Below, piece after piece: positions 50,795 through 61,388 of a stretch of 64,000 bases of DNA. Origin of the DNA: Hymenobacter sp. ISL-91 (GTDB lineage: Bacteria; Bacteroidota; Bacteroidia; Cytophagales; Hymenobacteraceae). The stretch is taken from NCBI RefSeq assembly GCF_018613725.1, contig NZ_JAGGPS010000004.1, positions 1 through 64,000 on the forward strand, read 5' to 3'. The notes under the pieces are model-generated. The model saw only the letters and a program-made list of their open reading frames with translations, had not been told where the DNA came from and did not search any database. The translations under genes were made by a program, and so were the position numbers. Numbering within the stretch: the first letter of the stretch is position 1; each line of letters begins with the position of its first letter.

Positions 50795-50802
50795 CAAAAT
50801 TA
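50795..50802 (-). promoter_or_regulatory. TAATTTTG -7 element of the ATP synthase operon
   Basis: Perfect TAnnTTTG match on the minus strand, 27 bases before the atpZ ATG. A weaker TACTTTTA (50863-50870) faces the other way toward porW. Confidence 0.45.
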
Positions 50803-50975
50803 GGGCTTAGCACGTTAGCAACGCCCCAGGGCCCCTGTCGGCAACGTCCGGGCAGAAAGCCGTACTTTTACCCAGGTTGCGACGTTGCAGGAAAAACCCA
50901 AGCCCCCGAACGAATCGGTGGGTGGCGGGCGTTTTCCGTCCGTCCTTCTTTTCTGCCCCGAGCCTCTCTGCCGCC

Positions 50976-53900
50976 TTGACGACGACCCCGACGACCCTTC
51001 GCGCTGCTCTTTCCCGCCCCTTGGCCGCACTGGCCGCTACCGGGCTGCTGGCCACGCTACTGGCTGGCTGTGCCGGCTCCGACCGCCGCTCGCTGGTGGG
51101 CCGCACCTACGACAACGTGGTGGCCCGCGACAACGCCTACTTCCTGGCCCGCGAGAAGATGAGGGAAGTGGAGGCCAAGCTTAATGCGGAGCGCATCAAC
51201 GATTACAACCGCGTATTGCCGCTATTTCCGGTGATTGACCAGCCCACGGCCACGCGCCTGACGGCCGACATGGACGACATCATCAAGAAGGCTTCGATAC
51301 CGGTGCAGTACCGCCCCGGCTCCGACTGGACTGATGACAGCTACCTGCTCATCGGGCAAGCCCGCTACTATAAAGGCGAGTTCGAGGACGCGGCCAAGAC
51401 GTTTAAGTACGTGAACAGCACCGGCAAAGACCTCAACGCCCGCCACGAGGCGCTGGTCTGGCTTATGCGCACTTTCCTGGCCCTGAATGAGCTGGATAAC
51501 GTGGCCGCCGTATCGAACATCCTCGACAAGGAAGCCGGTACCGAGCGCAACGCCCGCGCCCTGTTCCTGACCCGTGCTGAGTACTACCAGCGGGTGAATG
51601 AGCCGCTGCTGGCCATCGAGAATCTCGAAAAAGCCATTCCGTATATCGAGGAGAAGAACGAGCAGTCGCGCACCCGCTACGTGCTGGCCCAGTTGTACCA
51701 GCAGCAGGGCGACGACAAGAAAGCGTACGCCCAACTGAACCAGATTCTGAAGAAAAACCCACCCTATGAGCTGGATTTCTACAGCAAGCTGATGCTGGGG
51801 CAGGTCTCGGACCTGAACCTGAATGACCGGGCCCGGCTGGAAAAATACTTCGCCAAGCTACTCAAAGACCCCAACAACAAGGAGTACACCGACAAGATAT
51901 ACTACGAGATGGGCCGGTTTGAATACCGGCAGCAGCGATACCCGGCGGCCCTGGCCCTGCTCGAAAAATCGGTGCGCGTGCCCAAAGGCAACCCTTCACA
52001 GAAAGCCTATACGCACCTGCTGCAGGGCCGCATCTACTATGAAAACCTGCAGCGCTACCGGCTGGCCGCGGCTTACTACGACAGCACGGTGCAGGCCATG
52101 CCCAAAGCCAACCCCGCCTACGAAGCCGTGGCCGAACGAGCCGGGATTCTGCAGGACTTTGCCAGGCAGCTAACCATTGTAGAAACCCAGGACAGCCTGC
52201 AGGCCCTGGCCCGCCTCGGCCCCGACGAACTGACCACCCGTCTGACTGCCTATGCTGAAGCCGAACTGGCCGAACGCCAGCGCCAGGCCGACCTGCTGGC
52301 CGCCCGCCAGGCCAGGGAACTGGAGCGCCAGCAGGCTCAACAGCAAACCGCCGTGGGCTTAGCTCCGGGTCGCGACCTGCAGCCCAATATCAGCTCCGAA
52401 GATTTTCTGGCGGGCAACACCGGGGGCAAGTGGTATTTCGATAACCCAACGGCTCTGAGTACGGCCCGTGGCGACTTTATCCGGCGTTGGGGCGACCGGC
52501 CCCTGCAGGATAACTGGCGCACCGTAACGCAGGCCAGCAGCTCGCCCGTAACGCCACAGGGCGGCAGCGTACCCGTGAGTATTGCCGGCAACAGCAGCAC
52601 CGCCGTAAATGGCACCGGATTGAACCCGGGCAGCCCTACCGAGCCCGCCGTCGACCCACAGGCTCAGCTACGCGACCTGGTGAGCCAGTACCGCCAGAAC
52701 GTGCCACTAACACCCGCACAGCTTACTACTTCCGACGACCAGACCCAGGAGGCGCTGTACCAGCTCGGCAGCATCTATAACCAACAGCTGCGCGAGCCTG
52801 AGAAGGCCGTCGAAACCTATGAAACCCAGTTGCGCCGCTATCCGCAGGGCCCACACACGCCCGAGACGCTGTACATTCTGTACCTAATAAGAAAAGAATC
52901 TGACGCCACTCAGGCCGAGCAGTACGCGGCGCGGCTGCGGCAGGCGTACCCTAACTCGTCGTACGCCCGGCTGGTAGCCGACCCCGACTATCTGCGGCGC
53001 ACCTCGGTGGCCAACGCCAAAGTGGCGGTGCTGGTTGACTCGGCCTTCGCGGCCTACAAGCGGCAGGATTTCAAGAAGGCTGGCACGACGCTGGATCAGG
53101 CCAGGAGGGAGTATCCTGAAACTGACCTTAACGACCAGGTGGCCTACCTGGGGGCGCTGCTGAGTGTGCGCACCCAGCCCCCGCCCACTGCCAGGGCAGC
53201 AGTAGAGAAGTTCTACAAGGACTACCCCCAAAGCCCGCTGGCGGCCAAGGCCTCAACGCTGCTCGAAACCTACCAGAAATACGAACAGGGCCAGATTGCC
53301 GGGGCTATGGCCAGCACTACTGAGCCCGGTAAGTCGGATTTCCGGCCCGGCGAGATTGAGCCCCGCTCGGTGCGCCGCTTCCGTCCTGAGCCCAGCCCGC
53401 AGGTATTGCTGCCGGCGCCCCTGACCCCGGCTCCGGCAGTTACGCCTGCCAGTAGCAGCGCAAATGCTCCGGCGGGTACTACCACCCCGGGTGCAGCCAC
53501 GCAGCCGGTTCCGGTGCTACCAGTTGCTACTCCTGATGCTCCGGTTCCGGCCGAGCCGGCTCCTGCTGCCCCACTTACGCCAGCCGAAGAAGCCGCCGCT
53601 GCTCGTCGGGCTGCGGCCCAGGCACGCGCCCGGGGTCGGAAGGCACCTGCCGCACCCAAGAAGACAGCCGAGCCGACTGCGCCAACAGAACCAACGCCCG
53701 CAGTGCCGGCTACTGCCCCGGTTACTTCACCAACCACTACACCGGCAACCAGCCCCGCTGTCGCGCCTGTAATTCCGCCTGCTGCCACGCCAGCGCCGGC
53801 GGCTCCGGCTTCGCCCTACAAAGCCGATTTAGCGGCCAGTCACTCGGTGGTTATCGTATTGGCCAAAGATGCCCCCCAGCTAACCGATCTGGCCGCCCAG

Positions 53901-54179
53901 TTGACGGCTTACAACAGCCGCTTCTACAAATCGAGCAGCCTGCAGGTGCGCAGCCAAGCCCTGAACGCAACCGAAGAAGCCGTCATCATTGAGGGGCTGG
54001 ACAACGCCAGGCTGGCCCAGAGCTACGCCCTGAAGCTGCGCGGCCCCCAGTCGCCGCTGAGTAAGCTGCGCGGGGCGGGTTACCAAACGCTGGTTGTGGG
54101 TATGGATAACCTGCCAGTACTGTTGCAGGAAGGAAATCCCACCGAATACCAGCGCTTCTACGACCAGAACTACCGATAA
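50976..54179 (+). CDS. porW: PorW/SprE-like TPR lipoprotein of type IX secretion
   Basis: Lipoprotein of about 1067 residues. The opening VGRTYDNVVARDNAYFLAREKM and many TPR-type helix pairs (YLLIGQARYYKGEFEDAAKTF, LYQLGSIYNQQLREPEKAVETYETQL) resemble SprE/PorW, needed for gliding and T9SS in Flavobacterium and Porphyromonas. The lipobox LLAGC gives Cys32 if TTG 50976 is the start; no ATG fits, and the frame stays open back to 50877. A long Ala/Pro/Thr region (residues about 800-945) precedes a folded C-terminal end. It is divergent from the atp operon and 8 kb from gldKLMN. pbp1A follows. Confidence 0.8.
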   Translation: MTTTPTTLRAALSRPLAALAATGLLATLLAGCAGSDRRSLVGRTYDNVVARDNAYFLAREKMREVEAKLNAERINDYNRVLPLFPVIDQPTATRLTADMDDIIKKASIPVQYRPGSDWTDDSYLLIGQARYYKGEFEDAAKTFKYVNSTGKDLNARHEALVWLMRTFLALNELDNVAAVSNILDKEAGTERNARALFLTRAEYYQRVNEPLLAIENLEKAIPYIEEKNEQSRTRYVLAQLYQQQGDDKKAYAQLNQILKKNPPYELDFYSKLMLGQVSDLNLNDRARLEKYFAKLLKDPNNKEYTDKIYYEMGRFEYRQQRYPAALALLEKSVRVPKGNPSQKAYTHLLQGRIYYENLQRYRLAAAYYDSTVQAMPKANPAYEAVAERAGILQDFARQLTIVETQDSLQALARLGPDELTTRLTAYAEAELAERQRQADLLAARQARELERQQAQQQTAVGLAPGRDLQPNISSEDFLAGNTGGKWYFDNPTALSTARGDFIRRWGDRPLQDNWRTVTQASSSPVTPQGGSVPVSIAGNSSTAVNGTGLNPGSPTEPAVDPQAQLRDLVSQYRQNVPLTPAQLTTSDDQTQEALYQLGSIYNQQLREPEKAVETYETQLRRYPQGPHTPETLYILYLIRKESDATQAEQYAARLRQAYPNSSYARLVADPDYLRRTSVANAKVAVLVDSAFAAYKRQDFKKAGTTLDQARREYPETDLNDQVAYLGALLSVRTQPPPTARAAVEKFYKDYPQSPLAAKASTLLETYQKYEQGQIAGAMASTTEPGKSDFRPGEIEPRSVRRFRPEPSPQVLLPAPLTPAPAVTPASSSANAPAGTTTPGAATQPVPVLPVATPDAPVPAEPAPAAPLTPAEEAAAARRAAAQARARGRKAPAAPKKTAEPTAPTEPTPAVPATAPVTSPTTTPATSPAVAPVIPPAATPAPAAPASPYKADLAASHSVVIVLAKDAPQLTDLAAQLTAYNSRFYKSSSLQVRSQALNATEEAVIIEGLDNARLAQSYALKLRGPQSPLSKLRGAGYQTLVVGMDNLPVLLQEGNPTEYQRFYDQNYR

Positions 54180-54312
54180 TCTTGAATTAAAATTTAAGCG
54201 TGAAAAGCTAAAATTTGCCGTTCTGGCTCTACTCATGCGAGTACTCTCGCTGCCGGCCAGCAATTCTGAGCACAATTTTTCACGCTTGATTTTCAGTTTT
54301 TAACTCCCTGAA

Positions 54313-56661
54313 ATGGCCTCTGCCACCAAAAAAACAACTGCTTCCCGTCCTAAACCTAACCGCCCCGGGCGCTATACCGGCTGGGCCCGCTCGTTCTGGA
54401 TGCTATTCGGGCTCGGACTGATTGGACTGGTGTTCTATGTGTGGGCCGTGAGTGCAAACTTCCTGAACCTGTTCGGGCGCATGCCCAACCTGAAGTCGCT
54501 GGAGAACCCGCGCAGTGAGTTGGCTTCGGAAATCTACTCGGCCGACAACGTGCTGATGGGCAAATACTTTCGCGAAAACCGGACGCCCGCCGAGTACGAA
54601 GACCTGCCCCAGCACCTCGTAGATGCCCTGATTGCGACCGAGGATGCCCGCTTCGAGGAGCACTCGGGCATTGACGCCAAGGCTACGGGCCGGGTGGCGG
54701 CAGGCCTGTTGAGCGGCGGCAGCGGTGGTGGTGGCTCTACGCTTACCCAACAGCTGGCCAAGGTACTGTTCCGCACCCGTGGCGACCTTAACGACGGGGT
54801 GCTGAGCGACGTACCGGGCCTGCGTATGCTCATCACGAAAACCAAGGAATGGATTTTGGCTATCCGGCTGGAGCGCAGCTACACCAAGCGCGAAATCCTG
54901 CGCATGTATTTGAACACCAATGACTATGGCTCCAACGCTTTTGGTATAAACACGGCGGCCAAAACGTTTTTTGGCAAGCAGCCGATGAAGCTGACCCGCC
55001 CCGAAGCGGCCACGCTGGTGGGCGTACTCAATGCGCCTACGCGCTTCAGCCCCAAGTTCAACCCCGACCGCTCGCGCGCCCGCCGCAACTGGGTGTTGCG
55101 CCAGATGAACAAGTACGGCTACATCACGGCCGAGCAGCTGCAGGCTGACACACTGCGGCCCATGAAGCTAGACTATCAGGTAGAAAATCAGAATGAGGGA
55201 ATTGCGCCCTATTTCCGGGTAGAGGTAAGCAAGGAGCTACGCCAGTGGGCCAAGGAAACCGACCACGATTTGTACTCCGATGGCCTGAAAATCTACACGA
55301 CTATCGACTCGCGGATGCAGAAATACGCCGAGTCGGCCGTGGCCGAGCACATGAAGCTGCAGCAGAAGTGGTTTGATCAGCAGTGGAAGGGCCAGCAGCC
55401 CTGGCGCGACGAAAGCGGCCGGGTGATTCCGGGCTTCCTGGCCACGTCCATTAAGCGCACCGGCCGCTACCGCTCGTTGCAGGGCCGCTTCCCCGACCAA
55501 CCCGATTCGGTGAAGTACTACCTGAATAAGAAGTACCCGATGAAGGTTTTCAGTTGGAACAGCCCCAACAACGAGAAAGAGGTGACGATGTCGCCGATGG
55601 ATTCGCTGGCCTACTACAAGCGGCTGATGCGGGCCGGCTTTGTGGCTATCAACCCGCTTAATGGCCGCATTAAGGCCTGGGTGGGCGGCGTCAACTACAA
55701 GTACATTAAGTACGACCACGTACGCCAGGGCAAGCGCCAGCCAGGCTCCACGTTCAAGCCTTTCGTGTATGTGGCTGCCATCGATCAGGGCTACTCGCCT
55801 TGCTACCAACGACCCGACGTAGCCGTTACTTTTCCGGCCGTTGCCGGCCGGGCCTCCTATACGCCCCGCAACTTCGAGGGCACCTTCTCGGGCCGCACCT
55901 TCACGCTCCGGGAAGCCATGGCGCGGTCTATGAACTCGATTACGGCCTGGGTGGTGCAGAAGCTGGGCCCCGAAACAGTGGTTAGCTACGCCAAGCGCCT
56001 GGGCATTTCCTCGCCCATCGAGGCAGTACCAGCCGTGGGCTTCGGCTCGTCCGATGTGAGCATCTACGAAATGGTGGGCGCCTACAGCACCTTCGTCAAC
56101 AAAGGTATCTGGACTTCACCTGTGATGGTGACGCGCATCGAGGACAAGAACGGCAACGTGCTACGCGAGTTCGTGCCCCAGACCCGTGAGGCCTTGAGCG
56201 AGGAAACCGCCTACCTGATGACCTACATGCTGCGTGGGGCCGTCGAGGAGCGTGGCGGCACCAGCATCATCCTCAAAACCGGCTTCAAATTTCCGCATGA
56301 GATGGGCGGCAAAACCGGCACCACCAACAACTACTCCGACGGCTGGTTTATGGGCCTCACGCCCGATCTGGTGTGCGGTATGTGGGTGGGCGGCGAAGAC
56401 CGGAGCATTCACTTCCGCAACGGCTACTACGGGCAGGGCTCGCGCATGGCCCTACCTATGTACGGCCTGTTCATGAAGAAAGTATACGCCGACAAGAGCC
56501 TCGACATCAACACCGGCCCCTTCCCCAAACCCGCGCAACTCACCATCGAAACCGACTGCTCGCGCTACTACGGCGGCGCCGGTGGCCAGCGCGACACCAT
56601 CCCGAGCGAGGAAAAGCTTAACCAGGTGAAGATGGAAGACCTGCGCGGCGAGGATATCTAG
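54313..56661 (+). CDS. Penicillin-binding protein 1A, bifunctional
   Basis: Class A PBP of 782 residues that polymerises and cross-links peptidoglycan. One membrane anchor spans about 27-48. The glycosyltransferase domain has catalytic Glu110 in TEDARFEEHSG, then GGSTLTQQLAKVLF-like GGGGSTLTQQLAKVLF and KRELLEMYLN-like TKREILRMYLN. The transpeptidase domain carries Ser479 (GSTFKPF), SMNS (S-x-N) and KTGTTNNYSDGW. The length is typical. It lies 133 bases after porW; a terminator at 56710-56737 follows. Confidence 0.96.
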   Translation: MASATKKTTASRPKPNRPGRYTGWARSFWMLFGLGLIGLVFYVWAVSANFLNLFGRMPNLKSLENPRSELASEIYSADNVLMGKYFRENRTPAEYEDLPQHLVDALIATEDARFEEHSGIDAKATGRVAAGLLSGGSGGGGSTLTQQLAKVLFRTRGDLNDGVLSDVPGLRMLITKTKEWILAIRLERSYTKREILRMYLNTNDYGSNAFGINTAAKTFFGKQPMKLTRPEAATLVGVLNAPTRFSPKFNPDRSRARRNWVLRQMNKYGYITAEQLQADTLRPMKLDYQVENQNEGIAPYFRVEVSKELRQWAKETDHDLYSDGLKIYTTIDSRMQKYAESAVAEHMKLQQKWFDQQWKGQQPWRDESGRVIPGFLATSIKRTGRYRSLQGRFPDQPDSVKYYLNKKYPMKVFSWNSPNNEKEVTMSPMDSLAYYKRLMRAGFVAINPLNGRIKAWVGGVNYKYIKYDHVRQGKRQPGSTFKPFVYVAAIDQGYSPCYQRPDVAVTFPAVAGRASYTPRNFEGTFSGRTFTLREAMARSMNSITAWVVQKLGPETVVSYAKRLGISSPIEAVPAVGFGSSDVSIYEMVGAYSTFVNKGIWTSPVMVTRIEDKNGNVLREFVPQTREALSEETAYLMTYMLRGAVEERGGTSIILKTGFKFPHEMGGKTGTTNNYSDGWFMGLTPDLVCGMWVGGEDRSIHFRNGYYGQGSRMALPMYGLFMKKVYADKSLDINTGPFPKPAQLTIETDCSRYYGGAGGQRDTIPSEEKLNQVKMEDLRGEDI

Positions 56662-56709
56662 CAGCACAGATCTTTGCTGATTTTTGCGCTGAACAGCTGT
56701 TTTTTATCG

Positions 56710-56737
56710 AATGTGGCCGGGACATCCTGGCCACATT
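56710..56737 (+). terminator. Intrinsic terminator after pbp1A
   Basis: A 9-bp perfect stem (56710-56718 with 56729-56737) is followed by TTTTTTG. Confidence 0.85.
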
Positions 56738-56893
56738 TTTTGTTGAACTCCTGATTCAGACTGCCAAATTCAACTCCGGTGTTCTTTCCCTGCGTATCCT
56801 CCAATGCGCGGTAGGCGTAGCGTATGTTCTACTGCGTGTTACCAAATGGAATCTGCGTAATCTGCTGAAGAATCAGCGACAATCTGTGATTAT

Positions 56894-58705
56894 ATGGCCG
56901 CCTCTTCCGAGCTGCAAGACCAAATCCGCCAGCTCCCGCACCGCCCGGGGGTGTACAAGTACTTTGGCGATGAAGACACGATTATTTACGTGGGCAAGGC
57001 TATTGATTTGCGTAAGCGGGTCAGCAGCTACTTTACCAAGCAGGACCACAACAAGAAGACCCAGCAGCTGGTGAAAAATATCCGGCGCATCGAGTTCACG
57101 ATTGTGGATTCAGAGTCGGATGCGTTTCTGCTCGAAAACAACCTCATCAAGCAGCACCAGCCCAAGTACAACATCCTGCTGAAGGACGGCAAGACGTATC
57201 CGTATCTGCTGCTGACCAACGAGCGGTTTCCGCGCCTGATACCCACGCGCACCAAGCGCCCCGGCGACGGCCACTACTACGGCCCCTACGCCAACGTGAC
57301 GGGCATGAACCTGCTGCTGGAGCTAATGCGGGCCCTGTATCCGCTACGCACCTGCACCTATAACCTTTCGGAAGCCAACATTGAAGCCGGCAAGTTCAAG
57401 GTGTGCCTGGAGTACCACATTGGCAACTGTAAAGGCCCCTGCGAGGGCCGCCAGGACGAGGAAACCTACAACCAGTACATCCAGCAAATCCGACAGATAC
57501 TGAACGGCGACCTGCGCCTGCCTAAGCAGTACTTCCGCGAGCGAATGGCCCAGGCCGCCCAGGACCAGCAGTACGAGCTGGCCCACCAGTTCAAGGTGAA
57601 GCTCGACAAGCTGGATGAGTTCCAGAGCAAGAGCACCATCGTCAACGCCAACCTGACCAACATCGACGTATTCGCCATTGCCTCCAACGAGAAGTCGGCC
57701 TTTATCAGCTACCTCAAAGTGATGAACGGCAGCATCGTGCTCACGCAGTCGGTAGAGGTGCAGAAGAAGCTCGATGAGCCCGACGACGAGATTCTGGCCC
57801 CGCTGGTGATGCAGATGCGCGAGGAGTTCGAGAGCGAGTCGAAGGAAATCCTGACCAACGTGGCCCTCCCCCCGCTGCCGCTACCCGGCGTAACGGTGGC
57901 CCAGCCCCAGATTGGCGACAAGCGCAAGCTGCTGGAGCTGAGCCTGAAAAACGTGCTTTACCTGCGCAAGGAAAAGGAGAGCATGAACGACCGGAGCAAG
58001 GACCTCAATGAGGTGCGCATCATGGAAACCATCAAGAAGGATTTGCGCCTTACCGAGCTGCCCAAGCACATTGAGTGCTTCGACAACTCCAACTTCCAGG
58101 GCGACAACCCGGTGGCCGCCATGGTGTGTTTCCGCAACGCGAGGCCCAGCAAGAAGGACTACCGGCATTACCACATCAAAACCGTTATCGGCCCCAACGA
58201 TTTCGACTCGATGTACGAAGTGGTAACGCGCCGCTACCGCCGCCTCACCGACGAAGGCGCCTCCCTGCCCCAACTCGTGATTGTAGACGGCGGCAAGGGC
58301 CAGTTGGGCATGGCCGTTAAGGCCATCAAGGATCTGGGCCTATGGGGTCAGATGGCCGTTATCGGCATCGCCAAGCGCCTTGAAGAAATCTACGTACCCA
58401 ACGACCCGCTGCCGCTCTACATCGATAAGAAGAGCGAGAGCCTGCGCCTGTTTCAGCGCATGCGCGACGAGGCCCACCGCTTCGGCATCACCTTCCACCG
58501 CGACCGACGCGACGCGGGCACCCTCAAAACCGAGCTAACCGACGTTAAAGGCCTCGGCCCCGTCACGGCCGACAAGCTCCTGCTCAAGTTCAAGTCGGTC
58601 AAGAAAATCCGCGAGTTGTCGGAAGCCGAGCTAGTAGCCGAAGTCGGCAAAGCCAAGGCCCGTATCCTAGTTGATTATTTCTCCCAAACCGATGCGGCAG
58701 TATAG
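56894..58705 (+). CDS. uvrC: Excinuclease ABC subunit C
   Basis: Nucleotide-excision-repair nuclease of 603 residues making both incisions around a lesion with UvrB. The N-terminal GIY-YIG domain is visible (GVYKYFGDEDTIIYVGKA, DLRKRVSSYF), followed by the UVR contact region, the Cys cluster near CLEYHIGNCKGPCEG, the RNase H-like domain with ECFDNSNFQGDNPVAAMVCF and IVDGGKGQLGMA, and helix-hairpin-helix repeats near VKGLGPVTADKLLLKF. The length and order match E. coli UvrC. A terminator shared with gldN follows. Confidence 0.97.
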   Translation: MAASSELQDQIRQLPHRPGVYKYFGDEDTIIYVGKAIDLRKRVSSYFTKQDHNKKTQQLVKNIRRIEFTIVDSESDAFLLENNLIKQHQPKYNILLKDGKTYPYLLLTNERFPRLIPTRTKRPGDGHYYGPYANVTGMNLLLELMRALYPLRTCTYNLSEANIEAGKFKVCLEYHIGNCKGPCEGRQDEETYNQYIQQIRQILNGDLRLPKQYFRERMAQAAQDQQYELAHQFKVKLDKLDEFQSKSTIVNANLTNIDVFAIASNEKSAFISYLKVMNGSIVLTQSVEVQKKLDEPDDEILAPLVMQMREEFESESKEILTNVALPPLPLPGVTVAQPQIGDKRKLLELSLKNVLYLRKEKESMNDRSKDLNEVRIMETIKKDLRLTELPKHIECFDNSNFQGDNPVAAMVCFRNARPSKKDYRHYHIKTVIGPNDFDSMYEVVTRRYRRLTDEGASLPQLVIVDGGKGQLGMAVKAIKDLGLWGQMAVIGIAKRLEEIYVPNDPLPLYIDKKSESLRLFQRMRDEAHRFGITFHRDRRDAGTLKTELTDVKGLGPVTADKLLLKFKSVKKIRELSEAELVAEVGKAKARILVDYFSQTDAAV

Positions 58706-58720
58706 AAACTATAAGCACAG

Positions 58721-58766
58721 AAAAGCAGCAGGCCCCAACCAAATATGGTCGGGGCCTGCTGCTTTT
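58721..58766. terminator. Bidirectional terminator between uvrC and gldN
   Basis: Perfect 16-bp arms 58721-58736 and 58751-58766 with a 14-base loop, A-run and T-run at the ends, between convergent genes. Confidence 0.9.
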
Positions 58767-58832
58767 TAAATATTGTGTTTCTGAAAGGTATCCGCGCATC
58801 TGCGTCATCCTATCATCTGCAACATCTGTGAT

Positions 58833-59699
58833 TTAGAAAGACCACAGGTTGTACTCGTACTCGATAAGGTCGGCGGCGGCTTGCTGCGAGGCGAGGATGC
58901 CCTGCTGCTGGCTACCGTAAATTTCATCAAGACGCGAATCGGTCGGGTTAGATACCTTCACGATGTAGGAGTTGAACAGCCACAATTCAAACGCATCAGC
59001 CAGGTTCTTATGCTGGGCGTCGTTCTGGGGGTTGAACCAGATGGCTTTGTCAGGGTTAGCCCGGAACACGCGCACCAAGTCGCTGTACTTGAAGCTGGCA
59101 ATTGGTTTTTCGATACCCGACGTGTTACCGCTCAGCGTAGAAGGCACGAGCAGTGTAATCGACTTAATGTCGTGGTACATGCGCGAACGTTTCTTATCGA
59201 AAATCATGTCCTCCTTCAGTTCCATCTGGTAGATGTCCTTGGGGCGGAAAGCGTAGCTCGAAGGCCCGGCCGGAGCAGCATTAGCCGCACCCTTTTTGGC
59301 TGGCGCACCCCAATCATCGGTAGTCTCTGACGAGAAACCGGCCGCTTTTTCCTCGTCGCTGAGGCCTGCTGCAGCCTCCTGATACGACATGTTGCTCATC
59401 ACCTCCGTGGAGGAGAAAGTCGTAGTGAGCGAGTCGTTACGGTAAGCCTGCAGTTCACCGCGCTTCACAGCATCGAGAATGATACCGCTGATTTCCCGTC
59501 CTTCGGAGAACATGGGCTTGTTCTGCTTCTCGCGCAAATCAATGGCCCGCCAAATCGTTTTGCGGAACATAATGTCCGACGTCGGAATCGGGCGGTACGA
59601 GCCGTTGCTGCTCGCCGTGGTAGCTTGTTCCTGCGCCGAAGCTGCCACCGACAGCGTGAGGCCGGCCGCCAGAGCGGCGAGAGAAAATACCTTGTTCAT
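58833..59699 (-). CDS. gldN: Gliding motility / T9SS protein GldN
   Basis: Periplasmic T9SS component of 288 residues (PorN in Porphyromonas), which forms the outer-membrane-associated ring with GldK. A signal peptide ends AASA-QE (about 22). The PIPTSDIMFRKTIWRAIDLREKQNKP stretch and the C-terminal WLFNSYIVKVSNPTDSRLDEIY are family-like. It is the last gene of porP-gldK-gldL-gldM-gldN, 53 bases after gldM. Confidence 0.93.
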   Translation of the reverse strand: MNKVFSLAALAAGLTLSVAASAQEQATTASSNGSYRPIPTSDIMFRKTIWRAIDLREKQNKPMFSEGREISGIILDAVKRGELQAYRNDSLTTTFSSTEVMSNMSYQEAAAGLSDEEKAAGFSSETTDDWGAPAKKGAANAAPAGPSSYAFRPKDIYQMELKEDMIFDKKRSRMYHDIKSITLLVPSTLSGNTSGIEKPIASFKYSDLVRVFRANPDKAIWFNPQNDAQHKNLADAFELWLFNSYIVKVSNPTDSRLDEIYGSQQQGILASQQAAADLIEYEYNLWSF

Positions 59700-59752
59700 A
59701 CCAAAGAAATCAAAAAAGCGTCAGGAATGGTTCAGTGCAATCCTATAAACGC

Positions 59753-61333
59753 TTAGATCAGCGGAATATTGAACGACTTGGAAACTTGTACGTCCTCCAC
59801 GTTGCCCTGGAAGTTCTGACGCTGAACGCCTTTTACTTCGATGTAAAGACGGTCGCCTTCGCGGGCCGTGTTCACAACAGAACTTAGGTCGACGTTAGGG
59901 CCGTTAACCGTAATCGTTGCCATGGCCGGACGCTTGCCACGTACCAGCGTTACCTCGTAGCGCGATACCCGGAACCGGGCGTCGTCGGGCAGGAAGGTAG
60001 CGAAGCTGGCATCCGGAATAGCCTTCAGGTTCATGTTGCGAACAGCCGTAATAGGCGTACCCTGCTTCTCGTTGGCCGGACGACCACCTACCCAGCACTG
60101 AATGTCGGGCTTAGGAATACGACGTACTTCAAATTTCTGCGAGCCGATGGGGTTTCCACCGCTGCTTACATTCAGGGTTACTTCGCTGGCATTAGGCACC
60201 AGAGTTACCTCGCCTTTGGTAGCGCCCTTGATGGTAGCCGCACCAGTAGCCGAGAAGCTGGGGTCGTACTGGGCACCTAAAGCAGGCACGTTTACGCTCA
60301 GCTTGTTGCCGCAACGGAAATACAGCGCCTGCACCGAAGCCGACTGAATCTGCATCACCGGCTTAGTAACGGTGTAAGGCATCGTTACTTTAAAAGTAGT
60401 GTCGCGGCCATTCTGCTTGAAACGGACAGTGCCGGTCCAGCTTGCTTTAGCGTTGCCATCCTTATCGAAGTTGCCCGGACGAGCCGTAAACTCCACCTTG
60501 GCGCGGCCATCAGGACCCACGGCAATTGGCGAGCCGTTGAGGGTCATGCTCGGGTTAAGGCCCGAAGCCGAAGCAGTCAGGAACAACTCGGCCTTATACT
60601 TGGTGCCGGCCGCTACCGTGTTCGACTCAGCGCTGGCAAAAGCCCCAATCTTATCGAATACGATGATCGTGCCACCTACTCTATCCGACAGCACTTTCAG
60701 CGCGTCCGACTCGTACTTGAGCACCTCCGCTTCCTTCTGCGACAACACAGCCAAAGCAGCTACTACCGGCGTGTTTTCGAAGTTGAGTTGGGCGAAGTTT
60801 TTGTTCTTCTGCTTCTTCTCCGTTACCATCGGGTCCTGCGACGCGTCGAGGGCCAAAGGTGTAACGCCGGGAATGATGCCTTTGATGTAGTCGGAGTACT
60901 TGTTCAACTCTCCTTTCATCTTGTAGCCGACACCGTCCTTGTTGGCACCCAGCATCAGCTCGGCCACCTTGTCTTCGGCGCTCATGTTGGCAAACTCGTT
61001 TTTGCCTTTGTTCTCCGTTTTAGTGAGGAGCTGGTCCCGCACCGAAGCCAAGTAGGCAATGGTCTCTTTGGTCCGCTCGCGCACTTCCTGGCTCTGCTTG
61101 AACACCGCCACATCTTTGGGCTGGTTGCGGGCCTTCTCTACCTGGGCCTGAATGCCCTTTACTGTTCCGTCGTTCGCCTTCGACACCTTTCCGTTGATGG
61201 AGGAAAGGCTGTCGTCGAGGAATTTAAATTTTAACAGAATTGCTGAATCTACCTGCAAGGCCAGAAGCGCGGTGAGTACCAGGTACATCATCCCGATCAT
61301 CTTCTGCCGTGGAGTTTCCTTTTCTCCCGCCAT
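59753..61333 (-). CDS. gldM: Gliding motility / T9SS motor protein GldM
   Basis: Inner-membrane motor partner of GldL, 526 residues. One N-terminal helix (QKMIGMMYLVLTALLALQVDSAIL, about 10-33) anchors four periplasmic domains, of which the later ones appear as beta-rich stretches ending VEDVQVSKSFNIPLI. GldM spans the periplasm and couples proton flow to the GldK/GldN ring (known from Flavobacterium). The length is typical. It lies between gldL and gldN. Confidence 0.95.
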   Translation of the reverse strand: MAGEKETPRQKMIGMMYLVLTALLALQVDSAILLKFKFLDDSLSSINGKVSKANDGTVKGIQAQVEKARNQPKDVAVFKQSQEVRERTKETIAYLASVRDQLLTKTENKGKNEFANMSAEDKVAELMLGANKDGVGYKMKGELNKYSDYIKGIIPGVTPLALDASQDPMVTEKKQKNKNFAQLNFENTPVVAALAVLSQKEAEVLKYESDALKVLSDRVGGTIIVFDKIGAFASAESNTVAAGTKYKAELFLTASASGLNPSMTLNGSPIAVGPDGRAKVEFTARPGNFDKDGNAKASWTGTVRFKQNGRDTTFKVTMPYTVTKPVMQIQSASVQALYFRCGNKLSVNVPALGAQYDPSFSATGAATIKGATKGEVTLVPNASEVTLNVSSGGNPIGSQKFEVRRIPKPDIQCWVGGRPANEKQGTPITAVRNMNLKAIPDASFATFLPDDARFRVSRYEVTLVRGKRPAMATITVNGPNVDLSSVVNTAREGDRLYIEVKGVQRQNFQGNVEDVQVSKSFNIPLI

Positions 61334-61388
61334 CTTGTATGCCTGTTGCTATACTATATGAGTGTTGACTTGCTATACCGGATGCGGC